Notes under the pieces: model-generated
The model's input: the letters and a program-made list of their open reading frames with translations, nothing else
What the model was told of the DNA's origin: nothing
Databases searched by the model: none
Program-made: the position numbers and the translations under genes
Origin: Clostridium sp. 1001275B_160808_H3
GTDB taxonomy: Bacteria > Bacillota > Clostridia > Clostridiales > Clostridiaceae
NCBI RefSeq assembly: GCF_015550425.1
Contig: NZ_JADNAT010000027.1
Span: 1 to 39,746, forward strand
Direction: 5' to 3'
Length of the DNA: 39,746 nucleotides
In this document: piece by piece, positions 26,044 to 36,715 of the stretch
How positions within the stretch are numbered: the first letter of the stretch is position 1
Layout: each line of letters starts with the position of its first letter

Positions 26044-27423
26044 CTACTTTCCACAACAAAATTCTTTAAATATTTTATTAACTAAGTCCTCTTCTAACTC
26101 TGAACCAGTAATTTCTCCTAAAGCTTTTAAAGCTGCAGTTACATATATAGAAATTAAATCAAGGAACTCATTATTTTTAACTCTTATTAGAGCATCATCA
26201 CAATTTTCCTTTGCTCTAATTAAAGCTTGCTTATGTCTTGAGTTAGATATTATTAGACTTTCGCTATCTATTTTACCATTAAAGAACATATTCTTAATCT
26301 CATTTTTTAATCCATCTATTCCAAGATCTTCTTTTGCAGAAATTTTTATTATATTTTCAAATTCGCTTAATAAAGATTTATCTAATTTATTTTCTAAATC
26401 TATTTTATTTAACAAAACTATAGAATTTTTATTTTTTATAGCTTCTATTATTTCAATATCTTCATTATCTAATTCTCTAGAAGAATCTAGTACTAATAAA
26501 ATTAAATCTGCTTCATTTATTTTTTCCTTTGATTTTTCAACTCCAATTTTTTCAACTATATCTTCTGTTTCTCTTATTCCCGCCGTATCTATTATCTTTA
26601 CTGGTATTCCATCAAGATTTATATATTCCTCTATTACATCTCTAGTAGTTCCAGCAATATCTGTAACAATTGCTCTCTTTTCCTTTAAGAGAACATTTAA
26701 TAAAGATGATTTACCTACGTTTGGCTTACCTACTATGGCTAAGCTTAATCCATCTCTTATTATTTTGCCTTCATCTGCACTTTTAAGTAATTTACTCATA
26801 TCATCACATGCTTTTTCCAAGCTATCTTTTACTCTCAATGGAATTGTCGGATCAACTTCCTCATCATCCTCAGTAAAGTCTACAGCATATTCTATTAACG
26901 CTAATACATTTAACAGATATTCTCTTAGTTTATTGATTTTCTCTGACAATGAACCCGAACTCTGCATTAAAGCTGATTTCATTGCTAGCTCAGTCTTAGC
27001 CGTGATTAAATCCATAACTGCCTCTGCCTGAGATAAATCTATTCTTCCATTCAAAAATGCTCTTTTAGTAAATTCACCTGGCTCAGCTAATCTTGCTCCA
27101 GCCTTCATAACCATTTCCAGCACTTTATTTGTTGATGTTACTCCACCATGACAATTTATTTCTACAGTATCTTCTGCTGTGAAACTTTTTGGCCCTTTCA
27201 TATAGCTTATAATTACTTCATCTATTAAGTCTTCTTTATCTATATCAACTATATGACCATATTTCATGGTATAAGTCTTCATATCTTTTATATCTTTTCC
27301 ACTTTTCGCCCTAAAAATTTTAGCTACTATCTCTAAGGCTTTATCACCAGATACTCTTATAATAGCAATTCCACCTTCTCCAATTGCTGTGGATATAGCA
27401 CAAATTGTATCAAATTCTTTCAT
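26044..27423 (-). CDS. mnmE: tRNA modification GTPase MnmE (TrmE)
   Basis: GTPase partner of MnmG in tRNA U34 modification. It has 459 residues. The N-terminal folate-binding domain ([22 protein letters not shown]) is followed by a helical domain interrupted by the G domain: G1 GKPNVGKS (232-239), G2 in DIAGTTRD, G3 DTAG, G4 NKID. The C-terminal FCCGK matches the conserved C(I/L)GK end that carries the catalytic cysteine. Of two adjacent ATGs the second (27423) is 7 bases from GGAGG and is preferred. A terminator separates it from jag, so it begins the mnmE-mnmG-rsmG unit. Confidence 0.97.
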   Translation of the reverse strand: MKEFDTICAISTAIGEGGIAIIRVSGDKALEIVAKIFRAKSGKDIKDMKTYTMKYGHIVDIDKEDLIDEVIISYMKGPKSFTAEDTVEINCHGGVTSTNKVLEMVMKAGARLAEPGEFTKRAFLNGRIDLSQAEAVMDLITAKTELAMKSALMQSSGSLSEKINKLREYLLNVLALIEYAVDFTEDDEEVDPTIPLRVKDSLEKACDDMSKLLKSADEGKIIRDGLSLAIVGKPNVGKSSLLNVLLKEKRAIVTDIAGTTRDVIEEYINLDGIPVKIIDTAGIRETEDIVEKIGVEKSKEKINEADLILLVLDSSRELDNEDIEIIEAIKNKNSIVLLNKIDLENKLDKSLLSEFENIIKISAKEDLGIDGLKNEIKNMFFNGKIDSESLIISNSRHKQALIRAKENCDDALIRVKNNEFLDLISIYVTAALKALGEITGSELEEDLVNKIFKEFCCGK

Positions 27424-27549
27424 CATCTATCCTCCTTAATGTATTTTAGATAAATTCCTTCGTTCAATATATTATATATATTTATATTATACCCCATTTT
27501 AACTAATATTCATTTTACAAAACTATTTGAATTTAGTCAAAAATAAATA

Positions 27550-27583
27550 AAAGGCAAGAAAGCCAATTGGCTTTCTCACCTTT
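27550..27583 (-). terminator. Terminator after jag
   Basis: AGAAAGCC (27557-27564) pairs with GGCTTTCT (27569-27576) around AATT. It is extended by AAAGG/CCTTT across a small internal loop, and on the minus strand TTTTATTTATTTTT follows. Confidence 0.85.
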
Positions 27584-28205
27584 ATTTCTTTATATCTACA
27601 ACAACTCTTCTGTAAGGTTCGTCACCCTCACTAAATGTATAGACATATTCATTATCTTGTAAAGCAGAATGTATTACTCTTCTTTCATAAGGATTCATCG
27701 GTTCTAACTTATAAGGTCTTCTAGTTTTTCTAACTTTATATGCAGTTTTTTCAGCAACTCTCATCAAAGTTTCTTCTCTTTTCTTTCTGTAGTTTTCAGT
27801 ATCTAAAACTACCTTTTTATAAGGAATGTCATGCCCCTTATTAACAACTAACGAAGCTAAATATTGTAGAGAATCTAAAGTTTCTCCTCTATATCCAATT
27901 ATTAATCCCATCTTAGGACCATTCAAGTCTATATAAACAACATCATTAACTTCTTTAATTTTTATTTCTGCTTGTACTTTCATATTATCAAGAATACTTC
28001 TTAAAAATACTCGTACCTCTTCCTTATAATCTCTTTTAACCTTAACTAATATTTTTGCTGGCTTTGTCCCTATAATATTTAAAAATCCTTTTGAGCCTTC
28101 ATCTAAAACCTCATATTCAACCTTATCTTCTGTAAGCTTTAATTCTTTTAACGCATTTTGTAATGCTTCACTTACGCTTTTCCCTGCTATTTCTAATGTT
28201 TTCAT
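27582..28205 (-). CDS. jag: RNA-binding protein Jag (KhpB/EloR)
   Basis: A KhpB/EloR-type RNA-binding protein linked to cell elongation and sporulation in Firmicutes. The 207 residues show three parts: an N-terminal Jag-N domain (1-50, KTLEIAGKSVSEALQNALKEL), a KH domain with the GxxG-type loop GLIIGYRGETLDSLQ, and a C-terminal R3H domain with MNPYERRVIHSALQD and a final EGDEPYRRVVV. The long linker seen in some streptococcal homologues is absent. The ATG has TAGGTGG upstream. It ends the rpmH-rnpA-yidD-yidC-jag operon. Confidence 0.96.
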   Translation of the reverse strand: MKTLEIAGKSVSEALQNALKELKLTEDKVEYEVLDEGSKGFLNIIGTKPAKILVKVKRDYKEEVRVFLRSILDNMKVQAEIKIKEVNDVVYIDLNGPKMGLIIGYRGETLDSLQYLASLVVNKGHDIPYKKVVLDTENYRKKREETLMRVAEKTAYKVRKTRRPYKLEPMNPYERRVIHSALQDNEYVYTFSEGDEPYRRVVVDIKK

Positions 28206-28243
28206 ACCCTATTCACCACCTAGTAAATACTAATATAATAATC

Positions 28244-29008
28244 TTAATTCTTCTTCTTAGTCTTTGGTGTTGCTTTTTTTGCGTTCTGAATAGTTTTTAA
28301 TTTATCTTCTTCTTCTTTTGCTGCTCTTTTCTTTTTAGCTGGCAAGTAATTTAAGAAATAAGTTTGCGCTAATTGTATAGCTCCACCTATTACCCAGTAA
28401 ATTACTAAAAGGGAACTAAAGTTAATAGCCATTACCCCCATCATACCTGCCATCATTATATTCATACTTCCCATGTTCATAGGACTATTTTCATTCTTTG
28501 GCATTGACTTAGTTAAAAGTAAACTTGGTAAATAAGTACTTAAGAAAGCCAATACTGGCATTATGAAGTAAGGATCCTTGTTAAATACATTTGGTATCCA
28601 TAAAAATGATGTATTAGTTACAGCACTTTTATCTATATTCCAAAAAACATAATATAGTGCAAATAATATTGGTAAAGGTAATAATGTAGGAAGGCATCCC
28701 CCAAACATACTTACATTATTTTCTTTCATACATTTTGAATACTCAGCTTGCATCTTTTGAGGATCATTTGCATATTTTTTTTGTATTGCATTTAATTCTG
28801 GTTGAATTTCTTGCATCCTAGCATTTGATCTATTTGCCTTAATATTAAATGGTAATATTATCAATCTTATTATTACAGTAAATATTGTTATTGCTAGCAC
28901 ATATGAAGCCCCACTAGGTTCCATATTAAATACTGATAAAATAAAATTATGTAGACCATTAAATATAATCGTCAGAAAATTTGTTATTGGTTCTAAAAGT
29001 TTCATCAT
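28244..29008 (-). CDS. yidC: Membrane protein insertase YidC
   Basis: Inserts membrane proteins, alone or with Sec. The 254-residue, Gram-positive-type protein has five likely membrane helices, the first core helix including R48 (VIIRLIILPFNI), the conserved arginine of the hydrophilic groove. The cytoplasmic helical hairpin (MQEIQPELNAIQKKYANDPQKMQAEY) and the motif FGGCLPTLLPLPILFALY follow. The tail is strongly basic (AKKKRAAKEEE ... KKKN), as expected for ribosome contact. No lipobox cysteine is seen near the N-terminus. The GGAGG is 13 bases from the ATG, longer than usual here. Confidence 0.95.
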   Translation of the reverse strand: MMKLLEPITNFLTIIFNGLHNFILSVFNMEPSGASYVLAITIFTVIIRLIILPFNIKANRSNARMQEIQPELNAIQKKYANDPQKMQAEYSKCMKENNVSMFGGCLPTLLPLPILFALYYVFWNIDKSAVTNTSFLWIPNVFNKDPYFIMPVLAFLSTYLPSLLLTKSMPKNENSPMNMGSMNIMMAGMMGVMAINFSSLLVIYWVIGGAIQLAQTYFLNYLPAKKKRAAKEEEDKLKTIQNAKKATPKTKKKN

Positions 29009-29026
29009 ATCTTACAAATAACCTCC

Positions 29027-29236
29027 TTATTTCACAGGATCATATCCACCCTTAGCAAATGGATGACACCTTAAAATTCTCTTTATAGCTAAAAAACCAC
29101 CTTTTATTGCTCCATATTTATTAATAGCATCTATTGCATATTGTGAGCATGTAGGAACATAAATACATGTTGGTGGTCTCATCGGCGAAATATATTTTCT
29201 ATATAAATATATAGATTTCAACATTATCTTTTTCAT
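29027..29236 (-). CDS. yidD: Membrane protein insertion efficiency factor YidD
   Basis: A 69-residue protein that assists YidC-dependent insertion. It shows the family motif set: [22 protein letters not shown] with its conserved cysteines, [23 protein letters not shown] at the C-terminus, and an N-terminal amphipathic segment. Its ATG overlaps the rnpA stop by one base (TAATG), so translation is coupled. Confidence 0.96.
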   Translation of the reverse strand: MKKIMLKSIYLYRKYISPMRPPTCIYVPTCSQYAIDAINKYGAIKGGFLAIKRILRCHPFAKGGYDPVK

Positions 29237-29586
29237 TATTTATATAAGCCTGCCTTTAAAAAAAGTTTTTTCATTGCCTCTTCAACTTCAAAGAAACTTT
29301 TTCCTTTTATAGCACTTCTCGCTACAAACACAAAATCGTAGCCACTTTTAAGGTTCTTTTCATTAAGTCTATAGCTTTCAGTTATCAATCGTTTACTTCT
29401 ACTTCGAACTACACTATTTCCAACTTTTTTGCTTACTGAAATTCCTACCTTATTATAAGTAAGATTATCTTCTGTTTTATTTTTTCTATTATTAAAAGTG
29501 TATAAAACTAAAAGGTTATTAGCTAAAGACTTTCCCCTTCTATATACTAATTTAAATTCATTATTTTTTCTTAATCTGTATACCAT
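29236..29586 (-). CDS. rnpA: Ribonuclease P protein component
   Basis: The protein subunit of RNase P, needed for tRNA 5' maturation. It has 116 residues, with [19 protein letters not shown] at the start and [20 protein letters not shown] matching the RNR RNA-binding motif. The strong Lys/Arg content is typical. The ATG is 13 bases from AAAGGAG, and that ribosome-binding site lies at the edge of a hairpin (29602-29630). It lies between rpmH and yidD in the conserved order. Confidence 0.96.
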   Translation of the reverse strand: MVYRLRKNNEFKLVYRRGKSLANNLLVLYTFNNRKNKTEDNLTYNKVGISVSKKVGNSVVRSRSKRLITESYRLNEKNLKSGYDFVFVARSAIKGKSFFEVEEAMKKLFLKAGLYK

Positions 29587-29601
29587 TGGAAACTCTATAC
29601 T

Positions 29602-29630
29602 CCTTTTTTCCTGCTATTGCAGAAAAAAGG
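29602..29630 (-). promoter_or_regulatory. Hairpin between rpmH and rnpA
   Basis: CCTTTTTT (29602-29609) pairs with AAAAAAGG (29623-29630), with CTGC/GCAG inside and one unpaired C. On the mRNA the 3' arm runs directly into the rnpA AAAGGAG site, so it may reduce rnpA translation relative to rpmH, or act as an mRNA processing site. Confidence 0.55.
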
Positions 29631-29646
29631 CCACTATTTGCGGCCC

Positions 29647-29781
29647 TTATGCTGTTAATCTTTTTCTACCTTTTTGTCTTCTTCTCTTAAGAACAGATCT
29701 TCCTGATGAAGTTTTCATTCTCTTTCTGAATCCATGTTCTTTTTTTCTTTGTCTCTTTTTTGGTTGGTATGTCATGAACAT
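29647..29781 (-). CDS. rpmH: 50S ribosomal protein L34
   Basis: A 44-residue, extremely basic ribosomal protein. Reading the minus strand gives [19 protein letters not shown], then [18 protein letters not shown] and GRKRLTA, which is the family pattern in full. GGGGGTG stands 7 bases before the ATG at 29781. It is the first gene of the leftward operon rpmH-rnpA-yidD-yidC-jag. Its promoter is at 29853-29881, at the edge of oriC. Confidence 0.97.
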   Translation of the reverse strand: MFMTYQPKKRQRKKEHGFRKRMKTSSGRSVLKRRRQKGRKRLTA

Positions 29782-29852
29782 TTCACTACACCCCCTTTAA
29801 ATTGTAATTTCTATAGTAAAAACTATAATTCCTATTTTAAATTTACCTTATT

Positions 29853-29881
29853 ATTATATATATATCACGTTTTTATGTCAA
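29853..29881 (-). promoter_or_regulatory. Promoter of the rpmH operon
   Basis: Minus-strand TTGACA (29881-29876) is followed after 17 bases by TATAAT (29858-29853). Both hexamers are perfect, about 72 bases before rpmH. Confidence 0.9.
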
Positions 29882-29902
29882 TACACTATAATTTTCAAAT
29901 TC

Positions 29903-30206
29903 TGTTGATAAATATAAGATTTTACCACAGTTTTTTGTGGATAACTCCTTGAATACTCTATTTAACTTATGTTATTATTAGTATTGAATGTGAATAATTT
30001 TACTTAGCAAACAAGTTATCCACACATGTGGATTAAATTGTGTATAACTTGTTTACTTTTTTCTTTATTACTTATCTATTTATATCTATTTTTAGCTAAA
30101 CTAATGCTTTTATACCATGTTAATAATGTGAAAAATTGTACATAATTATATTGTGGATAACTTTTATCAATATAAAATATCAACATAATTATTAACATGT
30201 GAATAA
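29903..30206. other. oriC: oriC upstream subregion: DnaA-box cluster
   Basis: The 534-base gap between rpmH and dnaA holds eight DnaA-box-like 9-mers. Perfect TTATCCACA: 29936-29944 (-), 30016-30024 (+) and 30152-30160 (-). One mismatch: 29903-29911 (-, TTATCAACA), 29989-29997 (-, TTATTCACA), 30027-30035 (-, TAATCCACA), 30039-30047 (-, TTATACACA) and 30198-30206 (-, TTATTCACA). Orientation is mostly minus. The rest of the gap is AT-rich and holds the rpmH and dnaA promoters. This corresponds to the upstream half of the bipartite origin known from Bacillus. Confidence 0.9.
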
Positions 30207-30252
30207 TTCTATCATATTTATTAACATGCATTTTCATGTGTTAATAAGTGTG

Positions 30253-30281
30253 TTGATATATTGTTACTAACTATTTAATAT
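30253..30281 (+). promoter_or_regulatory. Probable promoter of dnaA
   Basis: TTGATA (30253-30258) and TAATAT (30276-30281) are 17 bases apart, 35 bases before dnaA. The nearest DnaA-box-like site (30198-30206) lies about 50 bases upstream, which would allow autoregulation. Confidence 0.55.
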
Positions 30282-30315
30282 TTAAATTTAAAATTTATTT
30301 TATGGAGGATATAAA

Positions 30316-31671
30316 ATGAATAATGATCTAAAATCATTATGGGAAAAAACATTAAATATAATTAAGGGTGAAATGAGTGAAGTTAGCTTTAATACATGGA
30401 TTAAAAGTTGCGAACCTATTTCTATATCTTCCAATATAATAAGAATCAGTGTTCCAAACTCCTTTACTCAAGACATATTAGAAAAGAGATACAAGGACTT
30501 AGTTGTAAATTCTATAGAAGCTGCTTGCTCAAAAGTTTATAATGTAGAATTTATGGTAGCATCTGATATTCAGGAAGCAGAAGAAAAGGAAGAAAAGAAA
30601 CCTAAATTCGATGATAGAGGATCTATTACTGTAAATGATGAAATGTCAAGTTTATTAAATCCTAAATACACATTTGATTCTTTCGTTATTGGTAATAGTA
30701 ATAGATTTGCTCATGCAGCTTCATTAGCTGTAGCTGAAGCACCTGCCAAAGCTTATAATCCTCTGTTCATATATGGAGGCGTTGGCCTTGGTAAAACACA
30801 CTTAATGCATGCTATTGGTCATTATGTTTTACAAAATAATTCTAATGCTAAAGTTGTATATGTCTCTTCAGAAAAATTTACTAATGAACTTATTAATGCA
30901 ATAAGAGATGATAAAAATGAAGAATTTAGAAATAAATATAGAAATGTAGATATTTTACTTATAGATGATATTCAATTTATAGCTGGAAAGGAAAGAACTC
31001 AAGAAGAGTTTTTCCATACCTTCAATGCATTACATGATGCCAACAAACAAATAATTCTATCATCTGATAGACCACCTAAAGAAATTCCAACTTTAGAAGA
31101 TAGACTACGTTCTAGATTTGAATGGGGCTTAATAGCTGATATTCAAGCACCAGACTTTGAAACTAGAATGGCAATATTAAAAAAGAAAGCTGATGTAGAA
31201 AAGCTAAATGTTGCAAATGAAGTTATGGTTTATATCGCGACTAAAATTAAGTCTAATATTAGAGAGCTAGAAGGAGCTTTAATTAGAATTGTTGCTTATT
31301 CATCACTTACTAACAGACCAATTACTGTTGAGTTAGCAAGTGAAGCTCTTAAAGATATAATATCAAATAAACAAAATAAGAATGTAACTATAGACGTTAT
31401 ACAAGATGTTGTTGCTGGATATTTTAATCTTAGAATAGAAGACTTGAAATCTCAAAGAAGGACTAGGAATGTAGCATATCCTAGACAAATTGCAATGTAT
31501 TTAAGCAGAAAGTTAACCGATATGTCCTTGCCTAAAATAGGTGAAGAATTTGGGGGAAGGGATCATACTACTGTTATTCATGCTTATGAAAAAATATCTG
31601 ATAGCTTAAATACAGATGAAAGCCTACAACACACAGTAAATGATATAACGAAAAAGCTAACTCAAAATTAA
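30316..31671 (+). CDS. dnaA: Chromosomal replication initiator protein DnaA
   Basis: The initiator that binds DnaA boxes, opens oriC and loads the helicase. It has 451 residues in four domains: domain I (1-80), a short acidic linker domain II (84-105, [12 protein letters not shown]), the AAA+ domain III with Walker A GGVGLGKT (154-161) and Walker [10 protein letters not shown], and domain IV with the DnaA-box signature GGRDHTTV (413-420). The ATG has GGAGG 9 bases upstream. DnaA-box clusters lie on both sides. The gene runs with the rightward fork. Confidence 0.99.
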   Translation: MNNDLKSLWEKTLNIIKGEMSEVSFNTWIKSCEPISISSNIIRISVPNSFTQDILEKRYKDLVVNSIEAACSKVYNVEFMVASDIQEAEEKEEKKPKFDDRGSITVNDEMSSLLNPKYTFDSFVIGNSNRFAHAASLAVAEAPAKAYNPLFIYGGVGLGKTHLMHAIGHYVLQNNSNAKVVYVSSEKFTNELINAIRDDKNEEFRNKYRNVDILLIDDIQFIAGKERTQEEFFHTFNALHDANKQIILSSDRPPKEIPTLEDRLRSRFEWGLIADIQAPDFETRMAILKKKADVEKLNVANEVMVYIATKIKSNIRELEGALIRIVAYSSLTNRPITVELASEALKDIISNKQNKNVTIDVIQDVVAGYFNLRIEDLKSQRRTRNVAYPRQIAMYLSRKLTDMSLPKIGEEFGGRDHTTVIHAYEKISDSLNTDESLQHTVNDITKKLTQN

Positions 31672-31703
31672 TTAACAACTGTACATAAATATATTGAATT
31701 ATT

Positions 31704-31842
31704 TGTGGATAACTAATAAAAACAATATTGATTGTTAATACTGTGGATAAGTCATATGATTTTTGCTTCACTTATCCACAATATTTTTTTATAAATAATT
31801 TAGTGTTTTCAAGGGGTATACGCACTTATCAACATATCAACA
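31704..31842. other. oriC: oriC downstream subregion: DnaA-box cluster before dnaN
   Basis: Between dnaA and dnaN are TTATCCACA boxes at 31704-31712 (-), 31742-31750 (-) and 31772-31780 (+), all perfect. Two weaker, closely spaced boxes follow: TTATCAACA at 31826-31834 (+) and ATATCAACA at 31834-31842 (+). The last two point towards the DnaA-trio element, as in the unwinding module of B. subtilis. Confidence 0.9.
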
Positions 31843-31846
31843 GCCC

Positions 31847-31864
31847 CTACTACTATTATTATTA
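31847..31864 (+). other. DnaA-trio element / unwinding site
   Basis: Directly after the GC patch CAGCCCC the sequence reads CTA CTA CTA TTA TTA TTA. The complementary strand is therefore six successive 3'-GAT/AAT-5' trios, the pattern on which DnaA extends its filament to open the origin. AT-only DNA follows (31865-31920). Confidence 0.82.
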
Positions 31865-31930
31865 ATTTATATCTATATATTTATCTATATCTATAGATAT
31901 CTAATGTATATAACTTAAGGAGGTTTTTAT

Positions 31931-33031
31931 ATGATATTTATCTGTGAAAAACAAAAACTACAAGAAGGTATATCAATTGCCAATAAGGCTATAACTGGTA
32001 AGACAACAATGCCTATTTTAGAAGGCATATACATAAATGCTAAAAGTGAAGGACTCACATTAATAGGATCTGATATGGATGTATCTATTGAAACAAAAGT
32101 TGAAGCCGATATATTAGAAGAAGGCATGATTGTAATAGATGCAAAGATCTTTGGAGAAATAATAAGAAAATTACCTAATTCAGATATAAAAATAGAGACT
32201 TTAGAAAATGACATAATACAAATAACATGTGAAAAGTCAGTATTTAATTTAGTTTATATGAATGGAGAAGACTATCCAGCTTTACCTAGTATAAATGAAA
32301 ATCTTTCAGTTGAAGTTCAACAAAATATATTAAAAAATATGATTAAGGGTACATCATTTGCAATAGCACAAGATGAAACTAGACCAATACTACAAGGAAT
32401 TTTATTTGAGGTTAAAAATAAAAACTTAAATTTGGTCGCATTAGACGGATATAGACTGGCAGTAAGAAGTGAATTCTTAGATAATGATAATGAAATAGAA
32501 GTAGTTATTCCGGGGAAGACATTAAATGAAGTGTCAAAAATATTAGAAGATGTTTCTGATATAGTAAAAATTACATTTACTAATAATCATATATTATTCA
32601 ATTTAAATAATACAAAAGTAATTTCTAGATTATTAGATGGTAAGTTTGTGAATTATTCTTCTTTATTGCCTCAGGAGCACAAAATATTAGTAGATGTGGA
32701 TAAACAACACCTACAAAGTTGTATAGAAAGAGCTTCATTAATGGCTAAGGATAGTAATAGTAATTTAATAAAATTAGATGTTCAAGAAGAAAATATGATA
32801 ATAACTTCTAATTCTCAATTGGGAAAGGTTAGAGAAGAACTTAGTATAAATTTGCAAGGAGAGCCTATTCAAATTGCATTTAACTCTAGATATTTATTAG
32901 ACGTACTAAAAAATGTTGATGACGATGAAATTAAAATGGAAATGACATCAAGCGTTAGTCCTTGTGTAATTAAGTGCAAGAATACAGATAATTCAAAGTA
33001 TCTTGTTTTACCAGTTAGATTAATAAGATAG
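31931..33031 (+). CDS. dnaN: DNA polymerase III beta subunit (sliding clamp)
   Basis: The sliding clamp that tethers DNA polymerase III. The 366 residues fit the family and fall into three similar domains of about 120 residues. Recognisable segments are TMPILEGIYINAKSEGLTLIGSDMDVSIE, FVIAQDETRPILQGI-like (SFAIAQDETRPILQG) and VALDGYRLAVR. The C-terminus is VLPVRLIR, the usual end that closes the ring's binding pocket. AAGGAGG precedes the ATG. It starts the run dnaN-yaaA-recF-remB-gyrB-gyrA. Confidence 0.98.
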   Translation: MIFICEKQKLQEGISIANKAITGKTTMPILEGIYINAKSEGLTLIGSDMDVSIETKVEADILEEGMIVIDAKIFGEIIRKLPNSDIKIETLENDIIQITCEKSVFNLVYMNGEDYPALPSINENLSVEVQQNILKNMIKGTSFAIAQDETRPILQGILFEVKNKNLNLVALDGYRLAVRSEFLDNDNEIEVVIPGKTLNEVSKILEDVSDIVKITFTNNHILFNLNNTKVISRLLDGKFVNYSSLLPQEHKILVDVDKQHLQSCIERASLMAKDSNSNLIKLDVQEENMIITSNSQLGKVREELSINLQGEPIQIAFNSRYLLDVLKNVDDDEIKMEMTSSVSPCVIKCKNTDNSKYLVLPVRLIR

Positions 33032-33066
33032 AAGGGAGAAAATGCATAGTATATGAATTAATATGC

Positions 33067-33285
33067 ATGGAATTGGAAATGGAAGAAATTAAAATTAGTA
33101 CCGAGTTTATAAAATTAGATTCATTTTTAAAATGGTGCGGAGTTGCATCTCTAGGTTCAGAGGCTAAAATGTATATTTTAGATGGGATGGTTAAAGTTAA
33201 TGATGAAGTTTGTATTCAGAGGGGGAAAAAATTAAAACAAGGCGATGAAGTAGAGTTTAATGGAGAAAAATATAGAATTATTTAG
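33067..33285 (+). CDS. yaaA: S4-domain RNA-binding protein YaaA
   Basis: A 72-residue S4-like protein always found between dnaN and recF in Firmicutes. Its S4 core is seen in IKLDSFLKWCGVASLGSEAKMYILDGMVKVNDEVCIQRGKKLKQGDEVEF. The start is uncertain. Neither the ATG at 33067 nor the in-frame ATG at 33079 (MEEIKIS, closest to related proteins) has a clear ribosome-binding site. The good site, AGAAGGGAG (33030-33038), is followed instead by tiny out-of-frame reading frames. Translation might depend on coupling to dnaN or on re-initiation. Confidence 0.9.
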   Translation: MELEMEEIKISTEFIKLDSFLKWCGVASLGSEAKMYILDGMVKVNDEVCIQRGKKLKQGDEVEFNGEKYRII

Positions 33286-33364
33286 GAATAGCATATATTT
33301 ATTTACATTAACCTGATAATTACTTTTATTCCTCTAATATGTTATAATTAAAATAGGTGTAAAA

Positions 33365-34450
33365 ATGTATATTAAAAGACTGCAAATGTTAAATTATAGA
33401 AATTATAAATCTTTAAATATAACACTTGGTAAAAATGTAAATGTATTTATGGGGGATAATGCTCAAGGAAAAACAAATATTCTTGAAGCAATTTATTATT
33501 GTGCTTTTGCCAAATCTCATAGAACTTCTAAAGATAGAGAGTTGATAAATTGGAATTCAGATAGTGCTTATGTAAGTTTATTGGTAGGTAAAGATAGACT
33601 TGATAAAAATATCGATATAAATATATTGAAAGATGGTAAAAAGGCCATTAAGATTAACAAAATTAAAGTATCTAAAATAGGTGAGTTATTTGGAAACTTT
33701 AATGTCGTTATGTTTTCACCAGAAGATTTAAAGATTATAAAAGATTCTCCTGGAGTAAGAAGAAAGTTTATTGATATGGAGCTATGTCAATTAAATTCTA
33801 AATACTATTATAATCTAGTACAATACAATAAAGTTTTAAATGAACGGAATGTTGTTTTAAAAAATAGAAAATTAGATACAGAAGTTTTAGATATATATGA
33901 TATACAATTAGCAAATTTTGGTTATCATATAATAATGGAAAGACTTAAATATATCAATAAATTAAATTTTTATGGAAAGGATATTCATAAAGATATATCC
34001 TCAGGAAAAGAAAATGTAGAGTTCAAATATATAAGTACGATAAAGAACCTAGAAGATATAGAAAATAGTTTTTATGAAGCACTGAGAAAAAATAGGAAGA
34101 AGGACATTGAAAAAGGAACTACTAGCATAGGTCCTCACAGAGATGATTTTATTGTACTAATCAATGATGTAGATATTAAAAGCTTTGGATCACAAGGACA
34201 GCAAAGAAGCGCTGTCCTTACAATAAAGTTTTCATCTTTAAAAATAATAAAAGAAATGACATCAGAGTATCCAGTATTATTATTAGATGATGTTTTATCA
34301 GAATTAGATTTTAATAGAAAGAGATATATTCTGAGTACAATTGGAGAAATCCAAACAATAATAACATGTACAGGAATAGAAGATCTAACTAACTATTTAG
34401 ACGATAGTTCCAGAGTATTTAAGGTCAAGGAAGGAGAAATCCTAAATTAA
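33365..34450 (+). CDS. recF: DNA replication and repair protein RecF
   Basis: An SMC-like ATPase that helps load RecA at single-strand gaps. The 361 residues have Walker A GDNAQGKT (30-37), the ABC signature in SFGSQGQQRSAVL and Walker B PVLLLDDVLSELD. The opening MYIKRLQMLNYRNYKSLNI is typical. AGGTG precedes the ATG at a short distance. A TATAAT at 33343-33348 could be part of an internal promoter, but the -35 is poor. The next gene, remB, begins 14 bases after the stop. Confidence 0.97.
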   Translation: MYIKRLQMLNYRNYKSLNITLGKNVNVFMGDNAQGKTNILEAIYYCAFAKSHRTSKDRELINWNSDSAYVSLLVGKDRLDKNIDINILKDGKKAIKINKIKVSKIGELFGNFNVVMFSPEDLKIIKDSPGVRRKFIDMELCQLNSKYYYNLVQYNKVLNERNVVLKNRKLDTEVLDIYDIQLANFGYHIIMERLKYINKLNFYGKDIHKDISSGKENVEFKYISTIKNLEDIENSFYEALRKNRKKDIEKGTTSIGPHRDDFIVLINDVDIKSFGSQGQQRSAVLTIKFSSLKIIKEMTSEYPVLLLDDVLSELDFNRKRYILSTIGEIQTIITCTGIEDLTNYLDDSSRVFKVKEGEILN

Positions 34451-34464
34451 AAGGAGGAATTCTT

Positions 34465-36694
<2,230 letters not shown>

Positions 36695-36715
36695 TACTAA
36701 AACGAGGTGAGGTAC

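Noticed and set aside
25961..27031. Long plus-strand open frame opposite mnmE
   Set aside because: It is the antisense shadow of the well-supported mnmE gene, with low-complexity Ser/Leu/Ile content and no ribosome-binding site.
29498..29952. Plus-strand open frames over rpmH, rnpA and the oriC edge
   Set aside because: They are antisense to rpmH and rnpA or run through promoter and DnaA-box DNA, without ribosome-binding sites.
31811..31848. AGGGG...CCCCT inverted repeat around the DnaA boxes next to the trios
   Set aside because: Only five pairs with a loop of nearly 30 bases; better explained as the GC patch of the unwinding module and a chance match.
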